Positions 51,708-61,266 are shown, counted from the stretch's first letter. The stretch is 64,000 nt of DNA from Oscillospiraceae bacterium (GCA_902787975.1 CADAIP010000007.1:1-64000), one strand, 5' to 3'. Program-made: numbers and translations. The notes: generated by a model from the sequence alone, not told the origin.

Positions 51708-52556
51708 ATGAAGAGATTTAAGATCAGCGCGATGTTATTAAGCACATGTCTGGCACTGGGCGCTCTTGCCGGATGCAGCCAGTCTTCTGCACCTGCTGTC
51801 GGAACAATGCCTGACAAGGCAACACCCCATGAAAGTGAAAGCGTCGCTTCAGAGATCTCCGCGATCATTTATGAAGCTGAAGATCCTGAGGATGCTGCTG
51901 AAGCGCCTGCCGACGAGGATTCCTTTTCCGGCAACTATACTGATTCAGTTGACGGCGAATATGTTGATCCAGACGAAGCCGGACAGATATATGCAAACGC
52001 ATTTGTTTCTGCTTTTGCTGAACAGAACATTTCCGAGATGGATACAGAAAACCTTACTGTCGAAGAGTACCTGGATTTTGTCCGCATCTATTTGAAGAAC
52101 CATGCGACGGACCTTATCAGCTACGAACCCAAAGGCGAGATGCTTTTCGAGACGTTCACGCAGGCATCGGCACACGAAGTGATAAAGGTTTTCTTCGGTT
52201 TTTTTACTTCTGATGTTTTCGGTTCCGGCCTGGAGGCACCGCCTGAGGCCCACGGCGACCAGCCCGCAGGGCCGTATTTCGAAGACGGCAGATTCTGGTA
52301 CGAGGCATACAATACTGAAGCCAGCAACAGGTTTGCTTTGGTCGATTCCTACACGGTCAATGAAGACGGCACAGTGACATTGGGTTTCACCGTTTACGAG
52401 GCAGGTCCGAATGACAATCTTTACGACTGCTACAGGCTCTCGCCTGAAGAAGCGGCTGCCGACAGCACGATTAACATTGTTACAAATGGCTCAGCCACCG
52501 TGCGTATAAACCAGTCGGGTGAATATAGCCTTATCTACTACAAAGCAGATATTTAA
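51708..52556 (+). CDS. Lipoprotein, acidic
   Basis: The 282-residue protein has a lipobox ALAGC, an acidic linker (EAEDPEDAAEAPADED) and a domain with EAGQIYANAFVSAFAEQNISEMDTENLTVEEYLDFVRIYLKNH. I do not recognise a family. TTGGAG precedes the start and the gene lies 28 bases after the first lipoprotein gene, so both are in one mRNA. Confidence 0.7.
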   Translation: MKRFKISAMLLSTCLALGALAGCSQSSAPAVGTMPDKATPHESESVASEISAIIYEAEDPEDAAEAPADEDSFSGNYTDSVDGEYVDPDEAGQIYANAFVSAFAEQNISEMDTENLTVEEYLDFVRIYLKNHATDLISYEPKGEMLFETFTQASAHEVIKVFFGFFTSDVFGSGLEAPPEAHGDQPAGPYFEDGRFWYEAYNTEASNRFALVDSYTVNEDGTVTLGFTVYEAGPNDNLYDCYRLSPEEAAADSTINIVTNGSATVRINQSGEYSLIYYKADI

Positions 52557-52638
52557 TTGCGCGAATTGTCAAAAATAATGTATAATTGGCTTATCTGTCC
52601 GGAAAACAGATATCGTTTTGAATTAAGGGAGAAGATTT

Positions 52639-53298
52639 ATGAAGAGAAAGGCAATTGCAGCAATACTGCTGTCGGCTGTGCTTTTGAGCGCATGCAGCAG
52701 CAAACCTGACGCCACAACTCCAACCACATTAGCTGAAACAGAAACTCCTGCTACAACTGTTGCTGAAACCACTGTTTTGGCCGCTGAGGCAACTGAAGCT
52801 GCTGAAGTAACTGAAGAAGTTGCCGCTGCGCCTGTCAGGCTCGACAAGACTGTCGATGACGTCATTCAGGTGATCCTCAATGCAACCGGCGATGAGTATT
52901 TCGTCTATGCTGACGACGCTGATATGTGGCAGGCAACAATCAAGAACTCCGAAGGCATCGTTGACTACAAGACATGCGGTTACATCAGCCGCCTTGAAGG
53001 CGATGACATGATCGACGGCTACAACACCATCTATATCGTTTTCGAAGTCTACGAACTCGACATGGATTCCGAACAGTACAAGCACGTTTGCGAGGAGGGG
53101 GAATTGATCATATCCCGCGGCGAAGATTCCTTCACCAAGAAGCACGCCTTCGTCAACGGCCAGTTCGTCCTGATAGCATGCGGCGCGCTCTGCAACGACG
53201 ACGAGTTCCACTACGGCACCGACCCTCAGGAATTGGAACCGCCGTACACGATCGGCAAAGTCCAGGAAGGCTACGACGCTTTCATCGCACTGAAATAA
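52639..53298 (+). CDS. Lipoprotein, third of tandem set
   Basis: The 219-residue product has a lipobox LLSAC, a Thr/Ala-rich linker and a domain with LDKTVDDVIQVILNATGDEYFVYADDADMW. It has its own likely promoter (TTGCGC, 18 bases, TATAAT at 52557-52586) and terminator (53325-53358). AAGGGAG precedes the ATG. The linker looks like a surface spacer. Function is unknown. Confidence 0.7.
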   Translation: MKRKAIAAILLSAVLLSACSSKPDATTPTTLAETETPATTVAETTVLAAEATEAAEVTEEVAAAPVRLDKTVDDVIQVILNATGDEYFVYADDADMWQATIKNSEGIVDYKTCGYISRLEGDDMIDGYNTIYIVFEVYELDMDSEQYKHVCEEGELIISRGEDSFTKKHAFVNGQFVLIACGALCNDDEFHYGTDPQELEPPYTIGKVQEGYDAFIALK

Positions 53299-53324
53299 TT
53301 ACCACTCCGATAGATGTGAAAAGG

Positions 53325-53358
53325 AAGGGAATGTCTCAAGTTTGGGGCATTCCTTTTC
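53325..53358 (+). terminator. Terminator of the tandem lipoprotein genes
   Basis: AAGGGAATG and CATTCCTTT form a stem extended by TCTCAA/TTGGGG pairs with G-U wobbles, and the hairpin is followed by TCTTTGG on the plus strand. It ends the lipoprotein gene 52639. Confidence 0.75.
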
Positions 53359-53389
53359 TTTGGAGAGAGATTACCGATATGGTTTTGCA

Positions 53390-53640
53390 AACAATTCCAA
53401 TTTCACTTCCTATATACTTGAAAAAACGGAACTGATTTTGGAATTTAAGCCCTATAATTCTAAAACCAATTTCAAGTGAAGTTCAATTTTAGAAGCATTT
53501 TTGGAATTACGGAAATCTTTCCTAAATATGCAAATTCAGGAAAAGGTTTAGGAAAAAACGGGCAGTTTTTCCTAAATCGTTTCCTGTTTTAACAAAAATA
53601 GAAAAAATATTGGTAAAGCGCGGAATTATGCGCCGTACGG
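53390..53640 (+). repeat. TTAGGAAAAA hairpin repeat, second copy and flank
   Basis: The copy at 53515-53640 matches the complement of 17270-17405. Its core pairs CAGGAAA-AGG-TTTAGGAAAAA with TTTTTCCTAAA-TCG-TTTCCTG around an 8-base loop. The stretch before it (53390-53515) holds further palindromes such as TTTTGGAATT/AATTCTAAAA. Together this fills the gap between two genes with no reading frame. Confidence 0.78.
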
Positions 53641-53664
53641 CCGATTCACTGGCCCTTACTTACC

Positions 53665-54186
53665 TTACACTTCGTCCCTATAGATCACTGATACGTGCGT
53701 GATCTCGTTGTCGGGATCGGGATACTCCTTCTCGAAATGCATGCCGATCGCTTCGGCGGTCTTGAAGGAGCCGACGTTTGTATATTTGCAGTAAGAATAA
53801 AGCGCGGGGTATTGGGTGTTCGAGAATGCCCAGTCGCGGACTGCGGCAGCGGCTTCTTTGGCGTAGCCTTTGTGCTGCCGGTCGGCTCTTATGTGATAGC
53901 CGATCTCAGGTAGCATCTCGCCTTCGATGTTCTGGAGAGTGAGGCCGCAGTCGCCGATCATCTCGCCTGTTTCTTTAAGGCATACTGCCCACAGGCCGAA
54001 GCCGTTGTCGGCATAGCGCTTCATGTTTCTTTCGATCCAGGACTTCACGCGCTCATCGTCAAAGGTATACGGATAGTGGCACATGATCTCCTTATCTGCC
54101 AACACTTTATACAGAGCATCGAAATCGTCCATGCTCATCTCGCGGAGGAAGAGTCGTTCTGTTTCGAGAATTATTTTCTGTGCCAT
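53665..54186 (-). CDS. GNAT acetyltransferase, RimJ/RimL type
   Basis: The 173-residue protein starts MAQKIILETERLFLREM and has DEIMCHYPYTFDDE, YGLWAVCLKETGEMIGDCGL and HIRADRQHKGYAKEAAAAV, the RimJ/RimL pattern. It acetylates N-terminal amines of proteins or small amines. AAGGA precedes the ATG at 54186. It stands alone. Confidence 0.87.
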   Translation of the reverse strand: MAQKIILETERLFLREMSMDDFDALYKVLADKEIMCHYPYTFDDERVKSWIERNMKRYADNGFGLWAVCLKETGEMIGDCGLTLQNIEGEMLPEIGYHIRADRQHKGYAKEAAAAVRDWAFSNTQYPALYSYCKYTNVGSFKTAEAIGMHFEKEYPDPDNEITHVSVIYRDEV

Positions 54187-54260
54187 AGCAATCATTCCTT
54201 AAATTTGTATCAGTTTTTCAGATGGAGAAGTCTATCAGACCGGCTCAGTTTCTGTCAACT

Positions 54261-55859
54261 TCAGTCCTTCTTAAACTGCGAGATGAACTTCCAGGCGTTC
54301 TCGATGCTGTGCTGTCTGCACTCGTGGATCTGGTTGCTTACGCTTGCAAATGCAGTCCTGCAGACGCCGTCTTCACTGTCAAAATAATGGATCGTAAGCG
54401 TTGCGTCTCTTGTGGGATCGTAAACGTCTTCGGTGCGGTCACCGGATACGCCCCAGACGGGGTCTTGCCATGAGTCCTTGTTTTCGAAAGTGACGTCATC
54501 AAAAGACTTCTTGAGCTTATTAACACCTGCCACATACTTGATGCGCTCGACACAGGATTCGCCCTGGAAAGGAAGCTCGGGAAGATGGGACTTGTAGCCG
54601 CCGGAGTAGAACACCGGAACTGCGACGGTCTTGTTGAGCCTGTCGGTAACGGGCTTGCCGAAGAAGGTCGTATAAACCGGGAACAAAGCGCTGCACGGCA
54701 TGATGCCCGCAAGGATCTCAGGATACTCCTGATAGAGGTCCCATGTCTTGCCGCTGCCCATTGAGAAACCTGTCGCATAGATGCGCTTGTCGTCGATGGG
54801 ATAACGGGTCTTTAAGACTTCGATAATGTCTTTTGCTTCAGTCGCGGTGACGAACTGGTGGTTTTCGATGGCGACGTAGAGGAAGTTGTTTTTCCTGCAG
54901 ACATCCCACCAGCCGGCAACATATGTGAGATACATCGATGAGTCACCGCCGCCGTGGAAACCGATGACGAGCGGGACGGGGCCGTTATCAAAAAGACCGT
55001 TGTTGTAGTATGCAAAATAACCGACCTTGTGTTCATCAGCCTTCACCGGGAGGAACTCATTGTCGGGTGAAGTTTTTACGGTGACAAAGCCTGCGTCTTC
55101 GGTCATGCCGAGAGCATCAAAATCGGGCTCCAATTCGATGTGGCCGCACCACATCTTGAACTTCTTGACGAAGGAATCGTAGTCGTTTACGTAGTCAGCT
55201 TTCTCCTTGAAAAGAATGTTCTCGCAGCCGCTGAAAGCAAGGTTCAATTCGTCGCTGTTGCCGACACTTAAGATCGCAATATCCTTGCGCTTAACGTCAG
55301 GAACAACGCTCAAGTTTTCCATAGAACACATCGCGGGAGTGATCTCGCCCGGGCCCCACAGATACTCGCCTTCAAGGGTCTTCAAAAGATTATTAGCGAC
55401 GTAGTCTGCTGACTTGCCAAAGCTGTAAATGTCGGTTCTGAATTTCGCGCCGCGTGCAAAATAACCTTCAAAAGTCTGGGTGAAGAAATTAAAATCTTCG
55501 ACGATGCCGTCTTTATAAACGGTGATCATTTTTATCTCTTTGATCACGTCTGCATAAAGCGTGCTGTCAGCTTTATCCCAGCCTCCTTCAGCTGTCGGAT
55601 AGATGAACAAAACACTCGAATCGTATCGCGCTGCGATCTTTTCAAGACCTGTCTCTTTTGCAAAGAGAACAGCGCTTTCCATATCCTGTTTTTCCTCTTC
55701 GAAAACGAGCAGGAGCGGAGCCCTGAAACCATAGTTATTCGTCTGTCCGTCAAGGTCGTTATCGGGTACGAAAACCTTCATTAAAAATGTCTGGAATTCA
55801 TGCTCCCAGCATCTGCCGCCATCGCAGTCTCTGACTGCAGGTCTCTCCATCATCGCCAT
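54261..55859 (-). CDS. PHB-depolymerase-like esterase
   Basis: The 532-residue protein has an N-terminal domain of about 270 residues that I do not recognise and a C-terminal alpha/beta hydrolase half. That half has GFHGGGDSSMYL (oxyanion), GFSMGSGKT (nucleophile elbow) and a His near QIHECRQH. It resembles poly(3-hydroxybutyrate) depolymerase/feruloyl-esterase-like proteins, but lacks a signal peptide, so it acts inside. The start at 55859 has GGAGG eight bases before it. Confidence 0.78.
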   Translation of the reverse strand: MAMMERPAVRDCDGGRCWEHEFQTFLMKVFVPDNDLDGQTNNYGFRAPLLLVFEEEKQDMESAVLFAKETGLEKIAARYDSSVLFIYPTAEGGWDKADSTLYADVIKEIKMITVYKDGIVEDFNFFTQTFEGYFARGAKFRTDIYSFGKSADYVANNLLKTLEGEYLWGPGEITPAMCSMENLSVVPDVKRKDIAILSVGNSDELNLAFSGCENILFKEKADYVNDYDSFVKKFKMWCGHIELEPDFDALGMTEDAGFVTVKTSPDNEFLPVKADEHKVGYFAYYNNGLFDNGPVPLVIGFHGGGDSSMYLTYVAGWWDVCRKNNFLYVAIENHQFVTATEAKDIIEVLKTRYPIDDKRIYATGFSMGSGKTWDLYQEYPEILAGIMPCSALFPVYTTFFGKPVTDRLNKTVAVPVFYSGGYKSHLPELPFQGESCVERIKYVAGVNKLKKSFDDVTFENKDSWQDPVWGVSGDRTEDVYDPTRDATLTIHYFDSEDGVCRTAFASVSNQIHECRQHSIENAWKFISQFKKD

Positions 55860-56005
55860 ACTATTATCCTCCATAAGTAAAACTTACATATGAAGTATAA
55901 CATTTGAATTTGCTAATGAGATTACCGCATCAAAAATGGTCAGGAATGTGTTACTCGATTTGCTTGTTTTTTACTGTGATTTTTGCCATTGCTGGCTGTT
56001 GTTAA

Positions 56006-56809
56006 TCACGTCGGTTCTTTTGAATATCCGACGACCCAGCAAGTATCGCTATACGGGAGGTATTCTCCTCTGGTGTAACTGTAAGGAGATCTGATCATGT
56101 CATTGAAGTCCATCTGCTCGTTGCCGGGAACATGGCCCAAAGAAATCTCGCCGCGGGTAGAACCCGGGTGGCACGTGATCCCGGAGTCCTTCAATGCATC
56201 GAACCATATATCTTTGATTTCAAAGAATAAGACGTTTCCTTTGTATCCGCTGGCACTGAGTTTATCAAGCGCACTCTGAATCTCACTGTTTTTAACGCCG
56301 GCTCTCACATACACCCTGAAATGCGTGTAGTATCTGGAGACATTATCAATATATTCGTCGCCATTTGTGGCTGAACCAAACGCCATTGGGAAGTTAACAA
56401 GAGAGCGGTCTTCGTTTATTGCGCAGAAATCTTCGACGACTAAATAATCGTCAAAGCATCCGTCGATTATGGCAGCGATCTCATCGTCCATGGAACCGGC
56501 ATAGTAATAGTGGACGTAATTCTCGGCAAGGATCGTTCCCTTCCAGTCGCATGTGCCATCCATATATGTTCCGTCTTCGGCGTAGCAATGGAACTCGATC
56601 TCCTCATTGAAATCCGGAAAGATGGGATTTCTATCGGCAAGAGAATAGCATGTAAAAGGCTGCCCGTAAGATGTCTTCAGCTGCTTCACGATCCTGCCTT
56701 TCATGAACTCATCGAAAATCCCGGTGTCGTATATAACAAACGCTGCTATGGCCGCGAAAACAGCCAGCACTGCAAGCACTTTTAAGATCGTACCGGCTGC
56801 TTTTTTCAT
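56006..56809 (-). CDS. Membrane-anchored member of the lipoprotein family
   Basis: An N-terminal helix (about 8-27) without a lipobox anchors this 267-residue protein. The outer part opens KQLKTSYGQPFTCYSL, then VHYYYAGSMDDEIAAII, and has HFRVYVRAGVKNSEIQSALDKL. The order matches the lipoproteins at 23135 and 47477. So the family uses both lipid and helix anchors. Function is unknown. Confidence 0.7.
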   Translation of the reverse strand: MKKAAGTILKVLAVLAVFAAIAAFVIYDTGIFDEFMKGRIVKQLKTSYGQPFTCYSLADRNPIFPDFNEEIEFHCYAEDGTYMDGTCDWKGTILAENYVHYYYAGSMDDEIAAIIDGCFDDYLVVEDFCAINEDRSLVNFPMAFGSATNGDEYIDNVSRYYTHFRVYVRAGVKNSEIQSALDKLSASGYKGNVLFFEIKDIWFDALKDSGITCHPGSTRGEISLGHVPGNEQMDFNDMIRSPYSYTRGEYLPYSDTCWVVGYSKEPT

Positions 56810-56883
56810 TCCCGTTTCCCCCTTGGAATTCTTCGCGAGCTTCCCTGCTAAATCGTTTTCATTATTCCCTATTTAGTTGCTGA

Positions 56884-58758
56884 TTATTCCTTCTCAAAAT
56901 CGAAAAGCTCTTTGTCCTTTTCGGAGAGTCTGAGCATTACTTCCTGCAATTGATCTTCAAAATTCTTTCTCTTAGCTTCGTAAGATTCCTTCTGCTGCAA
57001 GGCCTTATAATTCTCTCTTAAGATCTCTTCAACATCGCCGAACAGTTCGTAGTACATATAGTAATCCCAGGATGAATTATCCTTCGCGATCTTGATCCTT
57101 CCGGATATCTGATTCAGGAGGCCGTCAGACATTTTTTGGTCAAGACTTATTTCGTCAATCGTCTTCCATCTGCCAGCGCAGAGGACCCTTGCACGCAATG
57201 CTTCAGCATCGTTAGGATGGTTCATCAGGAGCTGCACATATTCCCTGTCGGCAGCAACGAAATCACCACACCCGAGCGCGGTGCGAAGATTCTCCCGCTT
57301 CTCTTTCTCGGACAAAGCAAGGAGCGGCTTATTCATATAAGTCGTGCGGTATTTGCGGTCCATGCCTGCGAAAACCTTGTAGCGGAGCTTGAAACTCTTC
57401 TGCGCAGTCAGCCTCTCAAAAAGACTCTCCTGGTCTTCTTTTCCTGCAAGCTCATGGTAAGTTTTCACGGACTCTAACATCTTTTGGAATTCTTCGAAAT
57501 ACTCAAGGTTGTTATAGTTCGAATTCTCTTTTGCAACCTTAAGTCTTTCTTCGATCTTCGGCCACTCAGCAAATTTCAGTTTTTCATTCAGACGGATGTC
57601 CGGAAAATCTCTCCATTTGCCTGCGCAAAGGATCATGCCGCGATTGGCTTCGAAATCACCCGGGTCTTCTTCAAGTGTCTGCGAAAACCATTTCTCTGCA
57701 AGTTCGAACTCGCCGCTCATCAGTTCTTTTCTGCCTTTCGAGACAGATGAGCCGACGAAATTCTCATAGTCGTATGAGACGCCGCAGTGACTGCAGACAT
57801 ATAGTTTATTCTCGTTATCGAGTGTAAGATCTGCGCCGCACTTTATGCAGACGGGGTTCTTAACTGCAGGTGCAGGTTTTGCGGTTTTCTTGGAAACGGT
57901 TCTGGTTTTCGCTGCCGCGATATCAGCCTCAGATGGCTTAAGGGCAACTAACTCACTCAACGCCTGCTTGTATTTCTTGTAAGCCGGCTCGACCTCGTTC
58001 CTGTAGAAAGAATCGGATTGGTCCTTGACCGCTTTGTACTCACTGTCTCTTCGCGCTTTTTCTTCTTCGTACTTTTGCTGTTTTTTCCTGTTGGCGAAAA
58101 CAGTCGCGATGATTATTCCTGCCAGCAACACAAAATAAACCAGCATCGGCCACATGGTGCGGATGTCAGTACTCGGATAGTATTTGTTGTTTCTGGAAGT
58201 GATATTGAACGCACTGATGAATCCCAGGATTCCGAAAATAACTGCTCCGGTCCAGGTGGCACCCTTGCTCTCAATATTGTTCGCGAGCCTCTTTGCTTTG
58301 GCATCGATCTCTTCGCGCTGCGCCACAAGCTCATGGTACTTGTTCGAGAACGTTACGACTTCATAGAGCTTCGTGAAATATTCTGACCATGTGCCCTGCA
58401 TGAACTTCTGGTCGTTTCTCAAAAGCCCCCGCAGCTGCTTGTGATCGTTTTTCGGATTGTCCGTGTCGATCTTAAGTTTTTTCAGAGCGTCTATGCCGTC
58501 TACGGCACATGCATATTCGTAGAGGAGATTGAAATCGTCCGGATTCTTGGACAGCAGGTATTCGTACTTTTCGAGCGCCTGGGCTTTGCGGCCGTCGTAA
58601 GCCTGCTTCCTGGCTTCGTCAATGAGCTCTTCCCTGTGAAAATCAAGGACATTAAAGCTTGCACCGCAGAAAGGACAGTCGAACGTATCCCGGTCTCTGT
58701 CCACATCCAGAAAACCTCCGCACTTAGGACACGAATAACTCTTGAGCTCTCCCATCAC
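56884..58758 (-). CDS. Two-zinc-ribbon TPR-like membrane protein
   Basis: The 624-residue protein begins with a ribbon (CPKCGGFL...TFDCPFCGASF), then a helical repeat with GRKAQALEKYEYLLSKNPDDFNLLYEYAC, two membrane helices (about 174-225), a second ribbon (CIKCGADLTLDNENKLYVCSHCG) and three more helical repeats, ending in a coiled coil. It is a longer paralogue of 15108-16646. It likely binds proteins at the membrane. It lies upstream of the 56006 gene on the same strand, about 75 bases away. Confidence 0.75.
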   Translation of the reverse strand: MMGELKSYSCPKCGGFLDVDRDRDTFDCPFCGASFNVLDFHREELIDEARKQAYDGRKAQALEKYEYLLSKNPDDFNLLYEYACAVDGIDALKKLKIDTDNPKNDHKQLRGLLRNDQKFMQGTWSEYFTKLYEVVTFSNKYHELVAQREEIDAKAKRLANNIESKGATWTGAVIFGILGFISAFNITSRNNKYYPSTDIRTMWPMLVYFVLLAGIIIATVFANRKKQQKYEEEKARRDSEYKAVKDQSDSFYRNEVEPAYKKYKQALSELVALKPSEADIAAAKTRTVSKKTAKPAPAVKNPVCIKCGADLTLDNENKLYVCSHCGVSYDYENFVGSSVSKGRKELMSGEFELAEKWFSQTLEEDPGDFEANRGMILCAGKWRDFPDIRLNEKLKFAEWPKIEERLKVAKENSNYNNLEYFEEFQKMLESVKTYHELAGKEDQESLFERLTAQKSFKLRYKVFAGMDRKYRTTYMNKPLLALSEKEKRENLRTALGCGDFVAADREYVQLLMNHPNDAEALRARVLCAGRWKTIDEISLDQKMSDGLLNQISGRIKIAKDNSSWDYYMYYELFGDVEEILRENYKALQQKESYEAKRKNFEDQLQEVMLRLSEKDKELFDFEKE

Positions 58759-58830
58759 GATCCTCCCCTGTCTTCCCTGTCTTATCTGTCTCTCATATCT
58801 CCCTGATCTCTCGTATCTTTCAGCATAAAG

Positions 58831-59664
58831 TCAGGTCGAAACAGGCAAAGTTGCATTGTATTCATCCTCTTCGATAAAGACCAGCTCACCATCCTGAATG
58901 GCAAGCACACCGTATACTTCTGCGTTTTTCTGATGCTTTGATCTACTTACAACACAGACATCTTCAGATGCTCCCATAATCGCGTAATCGTAGACATCAG
59001 GGTCATATAACATATATCCGCAATCATTGTAAACGTCATATACGGCGACCAACACCGCATCAATACCGCGGTTCTGGGTAATGCCAATTGTAACGGTGAC
59101 ACAAAGCTCAGCATGACCGTCACCATTAATATCACACTCAAGAGGGGGTGTAACAAGCATCACCGCGGAACTTCGAATGTTTTCACTAATATAATCAGAA
59201 AGCGGCTGATAGAGCGTTGTTTCTGTAGGCTCAGCGCTTTGCGTAGGCTCCTCGCTTTGAGCCGTTTCTTCCGGAGCTTTGCTTTGCTCAGGCAGCACGT
59301 CCAAACCATTCTTCGGTGCTGTTATCTCGACGCTGTCCGTTCCCATACCATGAGCCATAATGTGTCCTGTTACCTTGAAAGTTCCTGTATAGATCTCACC
59401 TGACTCTGCCATGACCGAATACGAACCTTCTGTATTAAAAGTCAACGTCCCGGTCGAAGTTCTCTCACCATATGCCGTGATCTTGTCTGTCGTCACGCCC
59501 GGCTCAAGCCCGTACTTCTGATAGACTTCAGCATATACACCGTCGGTGGTCAGTTCCCTGATGTATGCCTCATCTTGTGCCGAGATGTCCGCCTTTTTAT
59601 TACAGCCTGCCACCGTTACGAACAAAGCGAAAATTACCGCTAAACAAACTAACTTCTTCCCCAT
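58831..59664 (-). CDS. Lipoprotein, unknown
   Basis: The 277-residue product has a lipobox TVAGC and a mature part with YAEVYQKYGLEPGVTTDKI, a Thr/Ser/Glu/Pro-rich linker, and a domain with CDINGDGHAELCVTVTIGI. This has an EF-hand-like DxNxDG loop, as in dockerin-like or surface calcium sites. Its stop lies 72 bases before the zinc-ribbon start, so co-transcription is possible. Confidence 0.7.
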   Translation of the reverse strand: MGKKLVCLAVIFALFVTVAGCNKKADISAQDEAYIRELTTDGVYAEVYQKYGLEPGVTTDKITAYGERTSTGTLTFNTEGSYSVMAESGEIYTGTFKVTGHIMAHGMGTDSVEITAPKNGLDVLPEQSKAPEETAQSEEPTQSAEPTETTLYQPLSDYISENIRSSAVMLVTPPLECDINGDGHAELCVTVTIGITQNRGIDAVLVAVYDVYNDCGYMLYDPDVYDYAIMGASEDVCVVSRSKHQKNAEVYGVLAIQDGELVFIEEDEYNATLPVST

Positions 59665-59775
59665 ATCTATTCCCCTGATATGCGTGTCTTAAAAAACTGC
59701 TCTGCGATTCCTGTCATCTTTTTTTGATGATCCCTATAGGATTATATCATCCTTATAGGTGTTGAGGGTGATGGA

Positions 59776-60118
59776 TACCCACTAGATGTACGATTTTTGG
59801 GAGTTAGTGGGTATTTTTCGTTTCAAACTGACTTTTTCTTGAAGAGAAATACCCACTAAACGTTCTGTTTTCGCAAATTAGTGGGTATAGTCTGCTTAAT
59901 TTGCCTTCAAAAATACCCACCAGATGAGCTTTTTTCGCGAGTTAGTGGGTACTTTCTGCATTCATACTTTTCGAAAATACCCACTAAACACCAAATTTTC
60001 GAAGATTAGTGGGTACATACCGTCCCATTCGCGAAAAGTTCATTTGGGACGGTATAAATCAACTCACCATACCTTCCGTCATACCGCCCCAAACGGCAAA
60101 CTCCATTTGGGACGGTAT
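59776..60118. repeat. Array of six 38-base palindromes
   Basis: Four units have TACCCAC(T/C)A at one end and TTAGTGGGTA at the other (59776-59813, 59850-59887, 59914-59951, 59978-60015). Two more have ATACCG(T/C)CCC and GGGACGGTAT (60017-60054, 60081-60118). All six are 38 bases long, while their loops differ. Start-to-start distances are 74, 64, 64, 39 and 64 bases. No reading frame or RNA gene is seen. The array lies between two minus-strand genes, the starts of lipoprotein 58831 and the stop of the 60148 gene. Confidence 0.85.
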
Positions 60119-60147
60119 GTGGTATTAAAACCAGGAGGGGTTATGTT

Positions 60148-60642
60148 TTAAGCTGCTAACGCAACAGCCTTTTTCTTCTTGGCGTTCAAGATGAGATAGC
60201 TGATCACCGGCGCGATGAACATTGCGAGGTAAACGAGGGTGATCCAGGGCTGGTATTCGACGTAGAACTGCTTGAATGTGAGGCTCCACGGGTGCTTGAT
60301 GATGACCCAGCCGAAGAGGTCTATGACGATACTGATTCCGGACCAGAGGGCGCCGGTTGCCATCGCTTTCTTGAGGTTGAGGCCTTCAACCTTGCGAAGG
60401 TAGAGCAGGCCGAAGATCGTGAAAAGGATTATGTTGTAGAGGGGGTGCCACGGCTTGGTCATCTCGTAGCCCTCGCCTAAGCCGGGGCCCTGGGCCATGG
60501 AACCCATGTGGAGGACTAGGATGTTGAATATCGTGTGGCCGATTCCGATCCAGGTGACTACGACGTAGCTGATCCAGTACCACAGAAGTGACATGCCGAT
60601 ATCTTTGCCGGAACCGAATTTTCTTAATGTCTTTTTGCTCAT
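60148..60642 (-). CDS. Four-helix membrane protein
   Basis: The 164-residue protein has four hydrophobic helices (about 17-42, 68-86, 98-117 and 131-155) and a WYWISYVVVTWIGIGHTIFNILVLH opening. I do not recognise a family; short LysXX ends suggest simple inner-membrane insertion. AAGGAGAAATGTT before the ATG sets the start. The palindrome array lies just downstream of its stop. Confidence 0.65.
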   Translation of the reverse strand: MSKKTLRKFGSGKDIGMSLLWYWISYVVVTWIGIGHTIFNILVLHMGSMAQGPGLGEGYEMTKPWHPLYNIILFTIFGLLYLRKVEGLNLKKAMATGALWSGISIVIDLFGWVIIKHPWSLTFKQFYVEYQPWITLVYLAMFIAPVISYLILNAKKKKAVALAA

Positions 60643-60831
60643 AACATTTCTCCTTGCGTTTCGTTTGGCGTTCTTTGTTATGGCCAAATTCTAACCGGCC
60701 TGAGGAGAGAATGAATTAGATAAGACTTATATAACTCTTAATTATTTCTTAAGGGTGCGGAGTGCTCGAAAATACTGACTTTGCGGACACACGATAACGG
60801 ACGTTCTGAAGTCACGCCACTAAAACAGCGA

Positions 60832-61266
60832 TTACAACCACTGAACAAACGCAGTCTTGTCAGTGCTGTTGTAGCCGGCGCCGGCGTAGAAGTTCAGCGT
60901 CTCGGGGCGCTTGGAGCCGGTTAGGAGCATCATCTTGTAGCAGTTGTTTTCGGTAGCGATTTTCTTGGCGTAGGCAAGGCACTCGCCTGCGTAACCTCTT
61001 TTGCGGTAATCGGCGTGGGTCACGACGTTTTCGACGAAGGCATAAGGCCTGATACCTCTTGTGAGGTTGGGGATTATAACGCACACGCAGGAGGAGACGA
61101 TCTTGCCGTCGATCTCATTTACGATGATGTGGTGGTTGGGGTCTGAGGTAATTTGTTTCCAGGTGTTTGCGAGGTGGTCGTTCTTTTCGGGAATGCCGTC
61201 TTCGTGCAAATAAAGATACAGTTCAAGCAATGCATCCAGTTCGTCATCTCTGATCTCGCGTACCAT
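60832..61266 (-). CDS. GNAT acetyltransferase
   Basis: The 144-residue protein has a GNAT domain with HIIVNEIDGKIVSSCVCVI, FVENVVTHADYRKRGYAGECL (acetyl-CoA loop) and SKRPETLNFYAGAGY. It is small and single-domain. The start is the ATG after AGGGAGAATCTTG. The substrate is unknown. It lies alone between a membrane protein and the transglutaminase-like gene. Confidence 0.87.
   Translation of the reverse strand: MVREIRDDELDALLELYLYLHEDGIPEKNDHLANTWKQITSDPNHHIIVNEIDGKIVSSCVCVIIPNLTRGIRPYAFVENVVTHADYRKRGYAGECLAYAKKIATENNCYKMMLLTGSKRPETLNFYAGAGYNSTDKTAFVQWL

Noticed and set aside
59776..60118. CRISPR array
   Set aside because: The units are palindromes with constant arms and variable inner loops, of two different types, and the gaps are not of one length. 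No cas gene is in the window.
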